Source: Mariprofundus ferrooxydans PV-1
GTDB lineage: Bacteria > Pseudomonadota > Zetaproteobacteria > Mariprofundales > Mariprofundaceae
Assembly (NCBI RefSeq): GCF_000153765.1
Contig: NZ_DS022294.1
Location: 1,145,626-1,178,993, forward strand
Direction: 5' to 3'
Length of the DNA: 33,368 nucleotides
A program made the translations under genes and the position numbers. Of the stretch, positions 25,291 through 33,011 are shown piece by piece (the stretch's first letter is position 1; the number at the start of each line of letters is the position of its first letter). Below the pieces are notes generated by a model, which ran no database searches, had not been told where the DNA came from, and worked only from the letters and a program-made list of their open reading frames with translations.

Positions 25291-26382
25291 CTATCTTCTT
25301 ACGTTACTGCGCACGAAGGGCAACGTGGTGCGCTCAGCGGCGACCAGTTTGCCGCGAATCTCCACAGCCAGCTCCCCCTGATCCGCATGTTCAGGCTTCA
25401 CATAAGCCAGTGCCACGCCGCCGGCCATCGGACTATGCATGCCGGAGGTCACTTCCCCGCTCTGAGCGCCATCAACAAACACTTTATAGTGTTCACGCGG
25501 AATACCGCGACCGGTCAGTCTGATGGCAATCAGCCGCTGCCTCGCACCTTCAGCCCGGCGTGCGACCACAGCCTCCCTGCCGATGAAATCACCCTTATCA
25601 AGCTTGGTGATCCACATCAGCTTCGCTTCCACCGGTGTCACCGCATCGGAAATCTCATGGCCATAGAGTGCATAGCCCATTTCGGTACGCAGCATATCGC
25701 GTGCAGCCAGGCCTATCGGCTCGGCACCCGCTGCCAGCAGTCTGGTCCATACCGCAACTGCATTGCTGTTCGGGATATAGATCTCAAATCCGTCTTCACC
25801 GGTATATCCGGTGCGCGAAACGATGCCGCTGACACCATTGACGCTGACCTGAGCGAACTTGTAATAGCCGATGCTCTCCAGATCCTGATCCACCAGCGGC
25901 TGCAGCGCCTGCTGTGCGGCTGCGCCCTGCAGGGCCAGCAGCGTTGTCTCATCCGACTCATCGACAACGCGGACATCAAAGTTGTTTGCCTCGGCCAGCA
26001 GGTGCGCTACATCCTTATGCCGGTTGGCAGCATTGATGCACAGATAATATACGGTGTCACTGATCTTGTAGGTGGTGATATCATCAATAAAGGTGCCCGA
26101 CTCATTCAACAGGGCGGAATAGTGCACCTGGCCTGTCGCCAGCTTCGATACATCATTGGTTGTTACATACTGCAGAAAAGCCAGTGCTGCAGGGCCACTG
26201 ACGCGCACCTGTCCCATATGCGCAATATCGAAGAGACCGGCGCCGCCTTCGCGTACGCTTGTATACTCTTTGAGCGCACCGCTCCTGTACTGCACCGGCA
26301 TCTCGAAGCCGGCAAAGGGTACGATTTTTCCACCCAGCGCGACGTGCTCGTCAAACAGCGCTGTTTTAGCTAATTGGGGCAT
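25291..26382 (-). CDS. gcvT: Glycine cleavage system T protein (aminomethyltransferase)
   Basis: GcvT takes the aminomethyl group from GcvH, releases ammonia and makes 5,10-methylene-tetrahydrofolate. The 363-residue protein shows the family blocks HVALGGKIVPFAGFEMPVQY, REGGAGLFDIAHMGQVRVSGP (about 41-61), GYTGEDGFEIYIP (about 190-202) and GLAARDMLRTEMGYALYGHEI. The C-terminal barrel has GEVTSGMHSPMAGGVALAYV. It begins four bases after the folD stop, so the two genes that meet at methylene-tetrahydrofolate are directly coupled. Confidence 0.95.
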   Translation of the reverse strand: MPQLAKTALFDEHVALGGKIVPFAGFEMPVQYRSGALKEYTSVREGGAGLFDIAHMGQVRVSGPAALAFLQYVTTNDVSKLATGQVHYSALLNESGTFIDDITTYKISDTVYYLCINAANRHKDVAHLLAEANNFDVRVVDESDETTLLALQGAAAQQALQPLVDQDLESIGYYKFAQVSVNGVSGIVSRTGYTGEDGFEIYIPNSNAVAVWTRLLAAGAEPIGLAARDMLRTEMGYALYGHEISDAVTPVEAKLMWITKLDKGDFIGREAVVARRAEGARQRLIAIRLTGRGIPREHYKVFVDGAQSGEVTSGMHSPMAGGVALAYVKPEHADQGELAVEIRGKLVAAERTTLPFVRSNVRR

Positions 26383-26386
26383 CTGA

Positions 26387-27253
26387 TTACTCTCCGATAT
26401 GTGTTTTAAAGGCCTGCACTGTATTGGTCAGCAGCATGGTAATGGTCATAGGCCCCACCCCGCCTGGCACTGGGGTAATCCAGCCGGCACGTTTACTGGC
26501 CGATTCGAACACCACATCACCGGCCAGCTTTCCATCCTCGCAGCGGTGCATGCCTACATCGATCACCACGGCCCCCGGCTTGATCCATTCACCCTGAATC
26601 AACCCCTGTTTGCCGGCTGCGGCAATCACGATATCGGCCCGCTCAACATGGGCCTGCAGGTTTCTGGTAAAACGGTGGCACACGGTCACCGTGGCACCGG
26701 CAAGCAATAACTCCAGCGCCATCGGGCGACCGACAATATTGGATGCGCCGACAACCACACTCTCCATGCCATGCAAATCTAGCCCTGTCTCCTCCAGCAG
26801 CTTCATACAACCGTACGGGGTACAGGAGCGCAGGGCCGGCTGACGTGCCGTCAAACGACCAATATTATACGGGTGAAAACCATCCACATCCTTACCCGGA
26901 TCAATCGCCTCGATAATTGTTTCCGGATTGATATGCTCAGGCAATGGCAGCTGCACCAGAATCCCGTCCACCTTCGGATCATGATTGAGCTCGGTGATCA
27001 GACCCAGCAGATGCTGCTGGGTGGTCTCTGCCGGCAACTCGTAGGAGAAGGATGCAAACCCGCCCTTTTCACAGCCTATTTTCTTGTTGCGCACATAGAC
27101 ATGTGATGCCGGGTCGTCACCGACCAGAATCACCGCAAGGCCGGGAGCCCGTCCGTGCTTTTGTGTCAGTTCCGCCACTTCAATGCGTATCTCTTCGCGC
27201 AGGCGGTTGGCCAGCGCCTTGCCGTCGAGTATCTGTGTTGTTGATGTCGTCAT
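26387..27253 (-). CDS. folD: FolD bifunctional methylene-THF dehydrogenase/cyclohydrolase
   Basis: FolD interconverts 5,10-methylene-THF, methenyl-THF and 10-formyl-THF. The 288-residue protein has [13 protein letters not shown] with the catalytic lysine, [28 protein letters not shown] and the nucleotide-binding [36 protein letters not shown] closes it. As first gene of the folD-gcvT-gcvH-gcvPA-gcvPB operon it would process the methylene-THF made by glycine cleavage. Ribosome-site strength before ATG 27253 is low. A tentative promoter (TTGCCG, 17 bases, AACAAT on the minus strand, near 27260-27290) would leave a very short leader. No glycine riboswitch was recognised upstream. Confidence 0.94.
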   Translation of the reverse strand: MTTSTTQILDGKALANRLREEIRIEVAELTQKHGRAPGLAVILVGDDPASHVYVRNKKIGCEKGGFASFSYELPAETTQQHLLGLITELNHDPKVDGILVQLPLPEHINPETIIEAIDPGKDVDGFHPYNIGRLTARQPALRSCTPYGCMKLLEETGLDLHGMESVVVGASNIVGRPMALELLLAGATVTVCHRFTRNLQAHVERADIVIAAAGKQGLIQGEWIKPGAVVIDVGMHRCEDGKLAGDVVFESASKRAGWITPVPGGVGPMTITMLLTNTVQAFKTHIGE

Positions 27254-27316
27254 AATACGCGCATTGTTGCAGCAAGTATCCCTTCCGGCAATGCAGATAT
27301 TTTAACGCTACCGGCA

Positions 27317-27342
27317 CTGCTCCAGCCCCTCAGGGGGAGCAG
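27317..27342. other. Bulged hairpin in the folD/mak divergent region
   Basis: CTGCTCC (27317-27323) pairs with GGAGCAG (27336-27342), with CCC/GGG (27326-27328, 27333-27335) continuing the stem after a two-base bulge. It lies in the 180-base gap between divergent folD and mak. No T-run follows on either strand, so it is not an intrinsic terminator. It could be an operator or a leader structure; nothing else in the gap is recognisable. Confidence 0.4.
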
Positions 27343-27433
27343 GTACGCAAGACCGGGCAGTTGAATCGCGATAATCCTGCCGAAATCTGAATTTCTAATG
27401 TACATCACCAACTTCACGATAAAGAATTAGAGC

Positions 27434-28330
27434 ATGCGAATCGGCATTGACCTTGGCGGCACCAAAACAGAGCTGATTGCGCTGGATAAAACCGGCGCGG
27501 CACGCCTGCGTTTCCGCCGCCCGACACCGGCTGGCGATTACGCCGCCACAATAAACATGATTGCCGACATGGTTGCACAGGCCGAAGGCGAGTCGGGCGA
27601 AACAGCAAACATCGGCATCGGCACACCCGGCGCTATATCCCCTCGCACAGGCCGAATGAAAAACTGCAATTCCACCTGCCTGAACGATCAACCGCTGCAA
27701 CAGGATCTCGAGCTGGCGTTGCGACGGCCGGTGCGATTATCCAACGATGCCAACTGCTTCGCGCTCTCCGAAGCGATTGATGGCGCAGCGGCAAGATCGC
27801 CCGTGGTGTTCGGCGTCATCCTCGGCACAGGTGTCGGCGGTGGCATCGTGGTCAACGGACAGCTGCTTGAAGGCGTGAACAGCATTGCCGGCGAATGGGG
27901 GCATAACCCGCTACCGTCAGCAAACAGAGAGGAGAGACCCGGCCCGCCCTGCTACTGTGGCAGAAAGGGCTGCATTGAAACATGGCTCTCCGGGCCGGCC
28001 ATGCGGAGGGATCACATCGCTTGTGGCGGACAGGATATTACGGCAGCAGAGATCACACGCATGGCCACCGAAGGCGATGCGGCATGTATGCTGACACTCG
28101 AGCGCTACTGCGAGCGACTGGCCCGGGCTCTGGCAGGCGTCATCAATATCCTCGATCCGGATGCCATTGTACTCGGCGGCGGGCTCTCCAACATCAGCCT
28201 GCTCTACGAGCAGGTGCCACGCCTCTGGTCGTCATATATATTTTCCGACAGCGTCAGCACCCGCCTGTTGCCGCCCGCACACGGCGATTCATCCGGCGTG
28301 CGAGGCGCCGCCTGGCTTTGGGGGAGGTAA
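27434..28330 (+). CDS. mak: ROK-family sugar kinase, Mak (manno/fructokinase)-like
   Basis: The 298-residue ROK kinase phosphorylates a hexose with ATP. It opens with the ATP-binding RIGIDLGGTKTELIAL and has LSNDANCFALSEAIDGAA, GVILGTGVGGGIVVNG and the ROK zinc-binding segment GEWGHNPLP followed by CYCGRKGCIETWLSG. ILDPDAIVLGGGLSN and the terminal HGDSSGVRGAAWLW closely match E. coli Mak, which acts on fructose and mannose. The exact sugar is an inference. The ribosome site before ATG 27434 is weak. The next gene begins one base after the stop, with GGAGG embedded in the end of mak, so the two are coupled. Confidence 0.85.
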   Translation: MRIGIDLGGTKTELIALDKTGAARLRFRRPTPAGDYAATINMIADMVAQAEGESGETANIGIGTPGAISPRTGRMKNCNSTCLNDQPLQQDLELALRRPVRLSNDANCFALSEAIDGAAARSPVVFGVILGTGVGGGIVVNGQLLEGVNSIAGEWGHNPLPSANREERPGPPCYCGRKGCIETWLSGPAMRRDHIACGGQDITAAEITRMATEGDAACMLTLERYCERLARALAGVINILDPDAIVLGGGLSNISLLYEQVPRLWSSYIFSDSVSTRLLPPAHGDSSGVRGAAWLWGR

Positions 28331-28331
28331 A

Positions 28332-28694
28332 GTGAAAGTTGCACATATCGGCCTGCTGGTCTCCGATCTGGATCGGGCAGCGGCATTTTACGAACAGATT
28401 CTCGGTCTGCAGCGAGCCGCTCGCCCGCAGCTCAACTTCGACGGCATCTGGTACGCTCTGGATGACGGGCAGCAGATTCACCTGATGCTGCTCGATAATC
28501 CTTATGCCGCTTGCGACAAACCCGTCCACGGCGGTCGTGATCATCATATCGCCCTGCACACCGATGAGTTCGACGGCATCCGGCAGCGTCTGGATGCCGC
28601 CGGCATCGCCTGCACCATGAGCAAATCCGGCCGCATCGCCCTCTTCTGTAGGGACCCCGACGGCAACACCCTGGAGCTGATTCCGGCCGCCTGA
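28332..28694 (+). CDS. Glyoxalase/VOC-family protein
   Basis: The 120-residue protein is a single-unit vicinal-oxygen-chelate protein, a fold that includes glyoxalase I, dioxygenases and fosfomycin-resistance enzymes. Likely metal ligands are H5 (VAHIGLLVSDLDRAAAFY), a histidine of the RDHHIALHTDEF strand and E115 in DPDGNTLELIPA. GTG 28332 is chosen because GGAGG at 28323-28327 is four bases upstream and the conserved fold begins there. The substrate is unknown. It is translationally coupled to the mak-like kinase, so a role in handling sugar-derived reactive carbonyls is possible but unproven. Confidence 0.85.
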   Translation: MKVAHIGLLVSDLDRAAAFYEQILGLQRAARPQLNFDGIWYALDDGQQIHLMLLDNPYAACDKPVHGGRDHHIALHTDEFDGIRQRLDAAGIACTMSKSGRIALFCRDPDGNTLELIPAA

Positions 28695-28806
28695 CTTCCC
28701 GGAACACAGCAAGGCCGGCACGTCTAATACAGAAGAATCGCTGGCGTACGGCGACCTTGTGTCATGGCCATTGCATAGTAGCTTGTACCTGCTACAGGAG
28801 GTATTT

Positions 28807-29586
28807 ATGAAACGTTATCTGTCCATTGTGGCCATTGGCCTGCTCGCCGGTTGCTCAACCGCCTACCAGCAGCGGACAGCAACACAGGGAGCGGTCGTCG
28901 GTGCAGCGACCGGCGCCGTCATCGGAGCCCAGAGCGATCAGGTGGTCGAAGGGGCGGTCATAGGCGGCGTACTGGGCGGTCTGGTCGGCGCTATGCTGGC
29001 TGATAATCGTGACGATCGTATCCATGAATCCGCACCACGCTACCACCGCAGCAACTGCGGCAGAGGCGACATCTACTTCAGCCGGGCCAGACATGCACGC
29101 GAGCTGAACCGTCGCATCATTCTGATGCGCCAGGGCATTGCCTACTGCCCCAACAATCCGGCAGCACACAATGACCTGGGCGTGGCTCTGATGCTGTGGG
29201 GTGACAGCAACGGCGCCCGCATGCATTTCCGGCAGGCACTCAGATTCGACCCGCAATACTATCCCGCCCGCCACAACCTTGAGCGCATGAGCCGCTATCG
29301 CGCACCTGCCCACTACCAGCGACCTGTTCCGGTCTACCGTCAGCCGCAGCGACAGATTCCGCATGAACGCATTGAGCAGCGCCGGGAAAGAGAGCCGCAG
29401 ATGCGTAACCAGCGTAATGAAGATTACCGCAGCGGCAGACAGGGCGCCGAGCGCAAAATCAAGGCGCGCGACCCCCGCTACAAGCGCAGCAGCGAGCGTG
29501 ACCGTCAACTGCAAAACCGAGACCGCCGGAATAACGGCTATCGTCAGAATAAAGACGACGACAGTCGCGATCGCCGCGAGGATTAA
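28807..29586 (+). CDS. Glycine-zipper/TPR lipoprotein with arginine-rich tail
   Basis: The 259-residue protein starts with a lipoprotein signal (MKRYLSIVAIGLLAGC, lipidated C16). Residues about 28-68 form a glycine zipper (GAVVGAATGAVIGA then GAVIGGVLGGLVGAMLAD), as in outer-membrane Rcs/SlyB-like proteins. About 100-160 contains one to two TPR-like helices (CPNNPAAHNDLGVALMLWGDSNGARMHFRQALRFDP). The remaining 100 residues are disordered, rich in Arg, Gln, Asp and Asn and ending in alternating Arg/Asp. AGGAGGT (28796-28802) fixes ATG 28807. The combination suggests an envelope protein whose tail could bind anionic polymers such as peptidoglycan or nucleic acid; this is inference. Confidence 0.78.
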   Translation: MKRYLSIVAIGLLAGCSTAYQQRTATQGAVVGAATGAVIGAQSDQVVEGAVIGGVLGGLVGAMLADNRDDRIHESAPRYHRSNCGRGDIYFSRARHARELNRRIILMRQGIAYCPNNPAAHNDLGVALMLWGDSNGARMHFRQALRFDPQYYPARHNLERMSRYRAPAHYQRPVPVYRQPQRQIPHERIEQRREREPQMRNQRNEDYRSGRQGAERKIKARDPRYKRSSERDRQLQNRDRRNNGYRQNKDDDSRDRRED

Positions 29587-29592
29587 GGTGGC

Positions 29593-30132
29593 ATGCACGT
29601 ATTAGCCATACCGGGCAGCGTCAGGCGTCACTCATATAACCTTGCCCTGCTACAGGCCATGAAAGACCGGGCTCCCGAGGACATGGAAATTACGATCTTT
29701 GATCGCATGAAAGAGATTCCGTTATTCGATCCGGATATTTGCGATGAAGCCCTGCCTGAATCGGTAGAGCATCTGATGGCAAGCATCAGGGCTTCCGACG
29801 GCGTTATCATCAGCACACCGGAATACGCTCATGGTGTCCCCGGCGCACTTAAAAATGCTCTGGACTGGCTGGTCGCGTCCGATGCAATGATCCTGAAGCC
29901 TGTTGTCGTCACCAGCGTCTCAACCAGCAGTCTGGGCGGCGTCAGATCACATAGCCCGCTACTCCTGATTCTCAGCGCCATGAATGCCAATGTGGTTGTG
30001 GAGGGCTCACTCAACGTGCCGTTTGCCAGCAAAAAGTTCAGGGCCGACAATCATCTGGAAGACAGGCTAACCGGGAGAGCCATCGACCTTTCGCTATCAG
30101 CACTTGAACAGGCCGTATCGCTTGCTTCTTAG
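29593..30132 (+). CDS. NADPH-dependent FMN reductase family protein
   Basis: The 179-residue flavodoxin-like protein belongs to the NADPH-dependent FMN/quinone/chromate reductase family (ChrR/YieF-like). PGSVRRHSYN at the N-terminus is the FMN phosphate loop. TPEYAHGVPGALKNALDWLV (about 76-95) is the family's FMN-ring-binding motif. It probably reduces quinones or metals with NAD(P)H. AAGGTGG (29585-29591), overlapping the lipoprotein stop, lies just upstream of the ATG, so it is likely in the same transcript. The true electron acceptor cannot be deduced. Confidence 0.87.
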   Translation: MHVLAIPGSVRRHSYNLALLQAMKDRAPEDMEITIFDRMKEIPLFDPDICDEALPESVEHLMASIRASDGVIISTPEYAHGVPGALKNALDWLVASDAMILKPVVVTSVSTSSLGGVRSHSPLLLILSAMNANVVVEGSLNVPFASKKFRADNHLEDRLTGRAIDLSLSALEQAVSLAS

Positions 30133-30222
30133 ACCACCTCGGGAACGCACCCTCTCGCTCTATCGGACGGCATCCGCTGACAGAGTGCAGCACCAACAAT
30201 CCGGCCACCCCGGAGGATAGCC

Positions 30223-30735
30223 TTGCGCAGCAACATGCACCTGATCAACAAGCTGAGTTTTCTCTCCGCCCCAAGGCGCTTTGAGCTCTACCCGCCATTT
30301 TTTCTGATGCGGGTAAAAATCATCACGCTGACGGATGACTGGAGCAGTGCGCGTATCCGCCTGCCACTGAACTGGGCATCACGCAATGCTGCCGGCAATA
30401 TGTACGGCGGCTATCAGGCCAGCCTGGCCGATCCGATCCCCGCCATCGCATGCATGCACCGGTTTCCCGGCTATCGGGTGGCAACCAGGAAACTGGAGCT
30501 CGACTTCATCCGCACAGGCAACTCCGACCTGATCCTGCAGTTTGATTTTCCGGCAGAGACCGCCACCGCCATCAGTGATGAACTGGATCGCCACGGACGG
30601 GCCACCCCCTGCTTTGACCTGCAATATCTGCGTGCCGACGGAAAAGTGTGCACCCGCATCAAAAACAGCGTCGCCATTCGCCCGGCCGGCTATGTCGCGC
30701 CGCACGAACACAGGGAGAGTGACATTGATTATTGA
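30223..30735 (+). CDS. DUF4442 hotdog-fold (thioesterase-like) protein
   Basis: The 170-residue protein resembles the DUF4442 branch of hotdog-fold thioesterases. It has the PPFFLMRVKIITLTDDWSSARIRLPL strand pair and the helix NMYGGYQASLADPIPAIACM, the place where PaaI-type enzymes carry their active-site helix. TTG 30223 is preferred: GGAGG (30212-30216) is six bases upstream, whereas the ATG at 30235 would be 18 bases away. The coding end overlaps the next gene by 11 bases. The acyl-CoA substrate is unknown. Confidence 0.78.
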   Translation: MRSNMHLINKLSFLSAPRRFELYPPFFLMRVKIITLTDDWSSARIRLPLNWASRNAAGNMYGGYQASLADPIPAIACMHRFPGYRVATRKLELDFIRTGNSDLILQFDFPAETATAISDELDRHGRATPCFDLQYLRADGKVCTRIKNSVAIRPAGYVAPHEHRESDIDY

Positions 30736-31315
30736 TTTTTATTTCGATTTTATCTCACCCTACTCCTATCTGGCCTCCACACGTATGCCCCTCTTCGAAC
30801 AGGCGCATGCCGTCCGCGTCAACTGGCTGCCGGTGAACTTGCCGAAGCTGATCGAACTCTCCGGCAATACGCCGCCGGGCATGATCCGGAACAAGGCACT
30901 CTACAGCCTGCGTGACCTCAAACGTTGGGCAGCATATCTGAATCTGCCGTTTAAAATGATCAAACCGGGAACATTCGACAGTCGGCCGGCCATGCGTATC
31001 GCCATGGCTCTGGAGGGAGAAGAGCGTGCACTCTTCTCTCAGGCCGTATTCAGCAGCATCTGGTCAGGCGAAATCGATCCGCGCGCAGAGGGGTGGCTGA
31101 AGCAGGTGGTTACCGCGCACAGGCTGCCTGCTGACTGGCTGGCATTGGCCAGCGACAAGCTCGACGACAATACGGAGACAGCGCTGAAAGACGGCGCATT
31201 CGGGGTGCCTACCTTTATCCTGCATTCAGGCCGGCGCAGCGAGATCTTCTTCGGTATCGATCACATGGACTTTCTGGCCCGCGCCTGCAAAGAGGCAACC
31301 CGCAGCCGAAGTTGA
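30725..31315 (+). CDS. 2-hydroxychromene-2-carboxylate isomerase-like (DsbA/kappa-GST fold) protein
   Basis: The 196-residue protein resembles glutathione-dependent 2-hydroxychromene-2-carboxylate isomerase of the kappa-class GST/DsbA fold. FYFDFISPYSYLAS places a serine at position 11, the catalytic position known for NahD. The C-terminal GAFGVPTFILHSGRRSEIFFGIDHMDFL is the usual cis-Pro region and closing helix. TTG 30725 fits GGGAG (30713-30717) with seven bases of spacing; GTG 30719 is the alternative but is too close to it. No naphthalene-degradation genes are nearby, so it is more likely a general GST-like isomerase than part of aromatic catabolism. Confidence 0.85.
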   Translation: MIIDFYFDFISPYSYLASTRMPLFEQAHAVRVNWLPVNLPKLIELSGNTPPGMIRNKALYSLRDLKRWAAYLNLPFKMIKPGTFDSRPAMRIAMALEGEERALFSQAVFSSIWSGEIDPRAEGWLKQVVTAHRLPADWLALASDKLDDNTETALKDGAFGVPTFILHSGRRSEIFFGIDHMDFLARACKEATRSRS

Positions 31316-31343
31316 GTCTGTTACTATATTTTTCTGCTTCTCA

Positions 31344-31715
31344 TCAGGCTGTAACGGGCACTTCGACCATCTCACCCGCCTCCCGGAACGGTAAGGGGTA
31401 GAGACCGCGCGGGCATGGCCCGGACAGACAATCACCCGATGCAGGGTCAAATACCGCGTGATGGGTGTGACAAATCAGATGTTCACCATCTTCGGAGAAG
31501 AACTGCCCCGGAATCCAGTCCAGTGGCGATCCTGCGTGCGGGCACTCATTTTTCCATGCCTGCAAACGCCCGCGATAACAGATCAGAAATCCCTGACCAT
31601 CAATATCGACCGTGCGCCCGCCGGATAGCTTCAGCGTGGATTTCAGTGCAAATACGGTTGCCCTGCCCTCCTCCGGACGGTTGACCTGTTGCCACTGAGC
31701 GCTGTCAGCGCACAT
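31344..31715 (-). CDS. Rieske [2Fe-2S] ferredoxin-like protein
   Basis: The 123-residue protein is a small soluble Rieske domain. Iron-sulfur ligands are C58 and H60 (ECPHAGSPLDW) and C82 and H85 (ICHTHHAVF), a CxH-N21-CxxH arrangement. The length matches free-standing Rieske ferredoxins or NirD-like proteins; no membrane anchor or oxygenase domain is present. It may donate electrons to an oxygenase or reductase encoded elsewhere. Its start (AGGAGAT upstream) lies just 22 bases after an intrinsic-terminator hairpin, which itself sits downstream of a near-consensus promoter, so expression is probably controlled by termination. It converges on the isomerase gene. Confidence 0.88.
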   Translation of the reverse strand: MCADSAQWQQVNRPEEGRATVFALKSTLKLSGGRTVDIDGQGFLICYRGRLQAWKNECPHAGSPLDWIPGQFFSEDGEHLICHTHHAVFDPASGDCLSGPCPRGLYPLPFREAGEMVEVPVTA

Positions 31716-31737
31716 CTCTGCCGATCTCCTGTCGATT

Positions 31738-31770
31738 AAAAAAGAGGCGGCTGCATGCCTGCAGCCGCCT
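31738..31770 (-). terminator. Perfect intrinsic terminator after hemY, in the Rieske leader
   Basis: AGGCGGCTGCA/TGCAGCCGCCT (31745-31755 with 31760-31770) forms an 11-base-pair stem with a four-base loop, followed on the minus strand by C then six T (complement of 31738-31743). It closes the hemY operon and is also positioned inside the 5' leader of the Rieske gene. Confidence 0.9.
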
Positions 31771-31788
31771 GCGACTCACGTGAGCCGC
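31771..31788. promoter_or_regulatory. Palindrome centred on CTCACGTGAG next to the terminator
   Basis: A 10-base perfect palindrome CTCACGTGAG (31775-31784) is extended by GCG (31771-31773) and CGC (31786-31788) with one mismatch. It lies downstream of the Rieske promoter and directly next to the terminator. It could be an operator, or the first hairpin of the leader. Confidence 0.45.
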
Positions 31789-31805
31789 TAATCCTTTACG
31801 TTGTT

Positions 31806-31834
31806 TATATAGCAGTGACACAGGCAAATGTCAA
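31806..31834 (-). promoter_or_regulatory. Near-consensus promoter upstream of the Rieske leader
   Basis: On the minus strand, TTGACA (complement of 31829-31834) is followed after 17 bases by TATATA (complement of 31806-31811). This sits between the hemY stop and the terminator at 31738-31770 and gives a start near 31799. It is the best -35 match of the window together with that of the 70-residue gene. Confidence 0.75.
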
Positions 31835-31850
31835 ATCCCGGGCCGGCTGT

Positions 31851-33011
31851 TCAGTCGCCGCTTTTTTGTTTATGCACAGATGCCAACGCCTGACTGAAGC
31901 AGTGTGCTGCCTGTTCATATTCGCCCGCCGTTTCATGCCAGCGCGCCATGCTTTCCCAGGCCGGAGCATAGTCGGCCTCTTCAGCCAGCTTCTGCATCTG
32001 CTCATATGCCAGCCCGCCCAGAGCGGACGCCTGCGCCAGCTCTGCGCGCAGCCAGCGCAGGGAGAAACTGATCTCGGCCGCCACTTTTCGATCCAGTTTG
32101 CGATAGACCTTGAGCGGATCATGACGCTGCAATATGGCCAGCAATTCGGTCGCAATCGTCATATCATCGTAATAATGCAGGTGATTCAGCCACACCCGTC
32201 GGGTATTGCTGCTATCGCCGTCATGCAGCTGCACCCGGCCATAAGCCAGCATCACCGCCCCATCGGCAGGACTCAAACGATACGCTTTACGCAACAGGGC
32301 CGGCGCCTGCTCTGCATCTGCCTCAGCCAGCTTCAGGTAGGCATGAATAAGCCGTGTCTTGATCCCTGCAGCAGACTGCTCGCCCTTCTTCCAACGCTCT
32401 TCCAGCAGATCCACCAACTCCTGCCAGTTACCCTCTTCTTCCGCGACATCGGCCATTCTGCTTCTGGCCAGTGACGAATTAGGCGCAATCTCCAGCCACG
32501 CTTTCAGATGCTCCTTGCGCACAACCAGATCCGGTCTGGGCGAAACCAGCGGCGACGTTACTGTTCGGGCTATCATCGCCGTCAACATCGGATCGGCCTG
32601 CGCATCGGGAGCGGGCTGATCTTTCGCCGGCGTTCCCATCACAGCCAGCAGGTCCAGAGCCCAGTCGGGCAGCACTTTACGGGAACGTTTTAACAAGCGG
32701 GCATTCAGATCGCCATCACCATTGAGCCAGCGCTCCAGCGCTTCCCGCAAACGCTTCTCCCGCCGCTTGCGACTGCCCATACTCAGGCTTTGCCACAGTT
32801 GACCGGGACCTGAGAGGAGACCGCCCAGTACCGTTCTGAGCAACCAGAGCAGCAACAGAACAACAAACAACGCAACGATGAAAGCACCCTGTCGGGTTTC
32901 AAACACCCAACCGAAAGCCTCCAGCCGCAAGGGCTGATCGGCGATATCGGGAAAGATGATCAACGCGACACTGACTGCCAGCGCCAGTACAAGCAGAAAA
33001 ATCAGCCGCAT
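31851..33011 (-). CDS. hemY: HemY-family membrane TPR protein
   Basis: This HemY is the proteobacterial tetratricopeptide protein encoded with haem-synthesis genes, not the protoporphyrinogen oxidase of the same name. The 386-residue protein has two N-terminal membrane segments (about 1-20 and 40-62) and then a mainly helical cytoplasmic or periplasmic part with TPR-like repeats to the end (EAPNSSLARSRMADVAEEEG-type helices). GGGAGG lies six bases before the ATG. The start overlaps the stop of the upstream gene (ATGA), so they are coupled. Its precise function in haem synthesis is still not defined in the family. Confidence 0.88.
   Translation of the reverse strand: MRLIFLLVLALAVSVALIIFPDIADQPLRLEAFGWVFETRQGAFIVALFVVLLLLWLLRTVLGGLLSGPGQLWQSLSMGSRKRREKRLREALERWLNGDGDLNARLLKRSRKVLPDWALDLLAVMGTPAKDQPAPDAQADPMLTAMIARTVTSPLVSPRPDLVVRKEHLKAWLEIAPNSSLARSRMADVAEEEGNWQELVDLLEERWKKGEQSAAGIKTRLIHAYLKLAEADAEQAPALLRKAYRLSPADGAVMLAYGRVQLHDGDSSNTRRVWLNHLHYYDDMTIATELLAILQRHDPLKVYRKLDRKVAAEISFSLRWLRAELAQASALGGLAYEQMQKLAEEADYAPAWESMARWHETAGEYEQAAHCFSQALASVHKQKSGD

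Larger units (their letters stand above)
31737..31799 (-). ncRNA. Candidate small RNA or attenuator leader before the Rieske gene
   Basis: A transcript from the promoter at 31806-31834 would start near 31799. It would contain an imperfect palindrome (31771-31788) and then a perfect terminator (31745-31770 plus six U), so most transcripts would end at about 62 bases. Read-through would express the Rieske gene. It is either an attenuated leader or a small RNA; I know no named family that it matches. Confidence 0.4.

Noticed and set aside
25135-26373. 412-codon open frame on the plus strand
   Set aside because: It is longer than gcvT itself but is antisense to gcvT, which is unmistakable; no motif supports the plus-strand frame.
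27254-27433. Possible glycine riboswitch before the folD-gcv operon
   Set aside because: I looked for the conserved aptamer core on the minus strand. Only a loose likeness (GCCGGAAGGGATACTTGC) was found, with no tandem aptamer layout.
30725-31315. Naphthalene-degradation pathway gene nahD
   Set aside because: The serine and fold fit the isomerase family, but no other aromatic-degradation genes are present, so only a family-level name was used.
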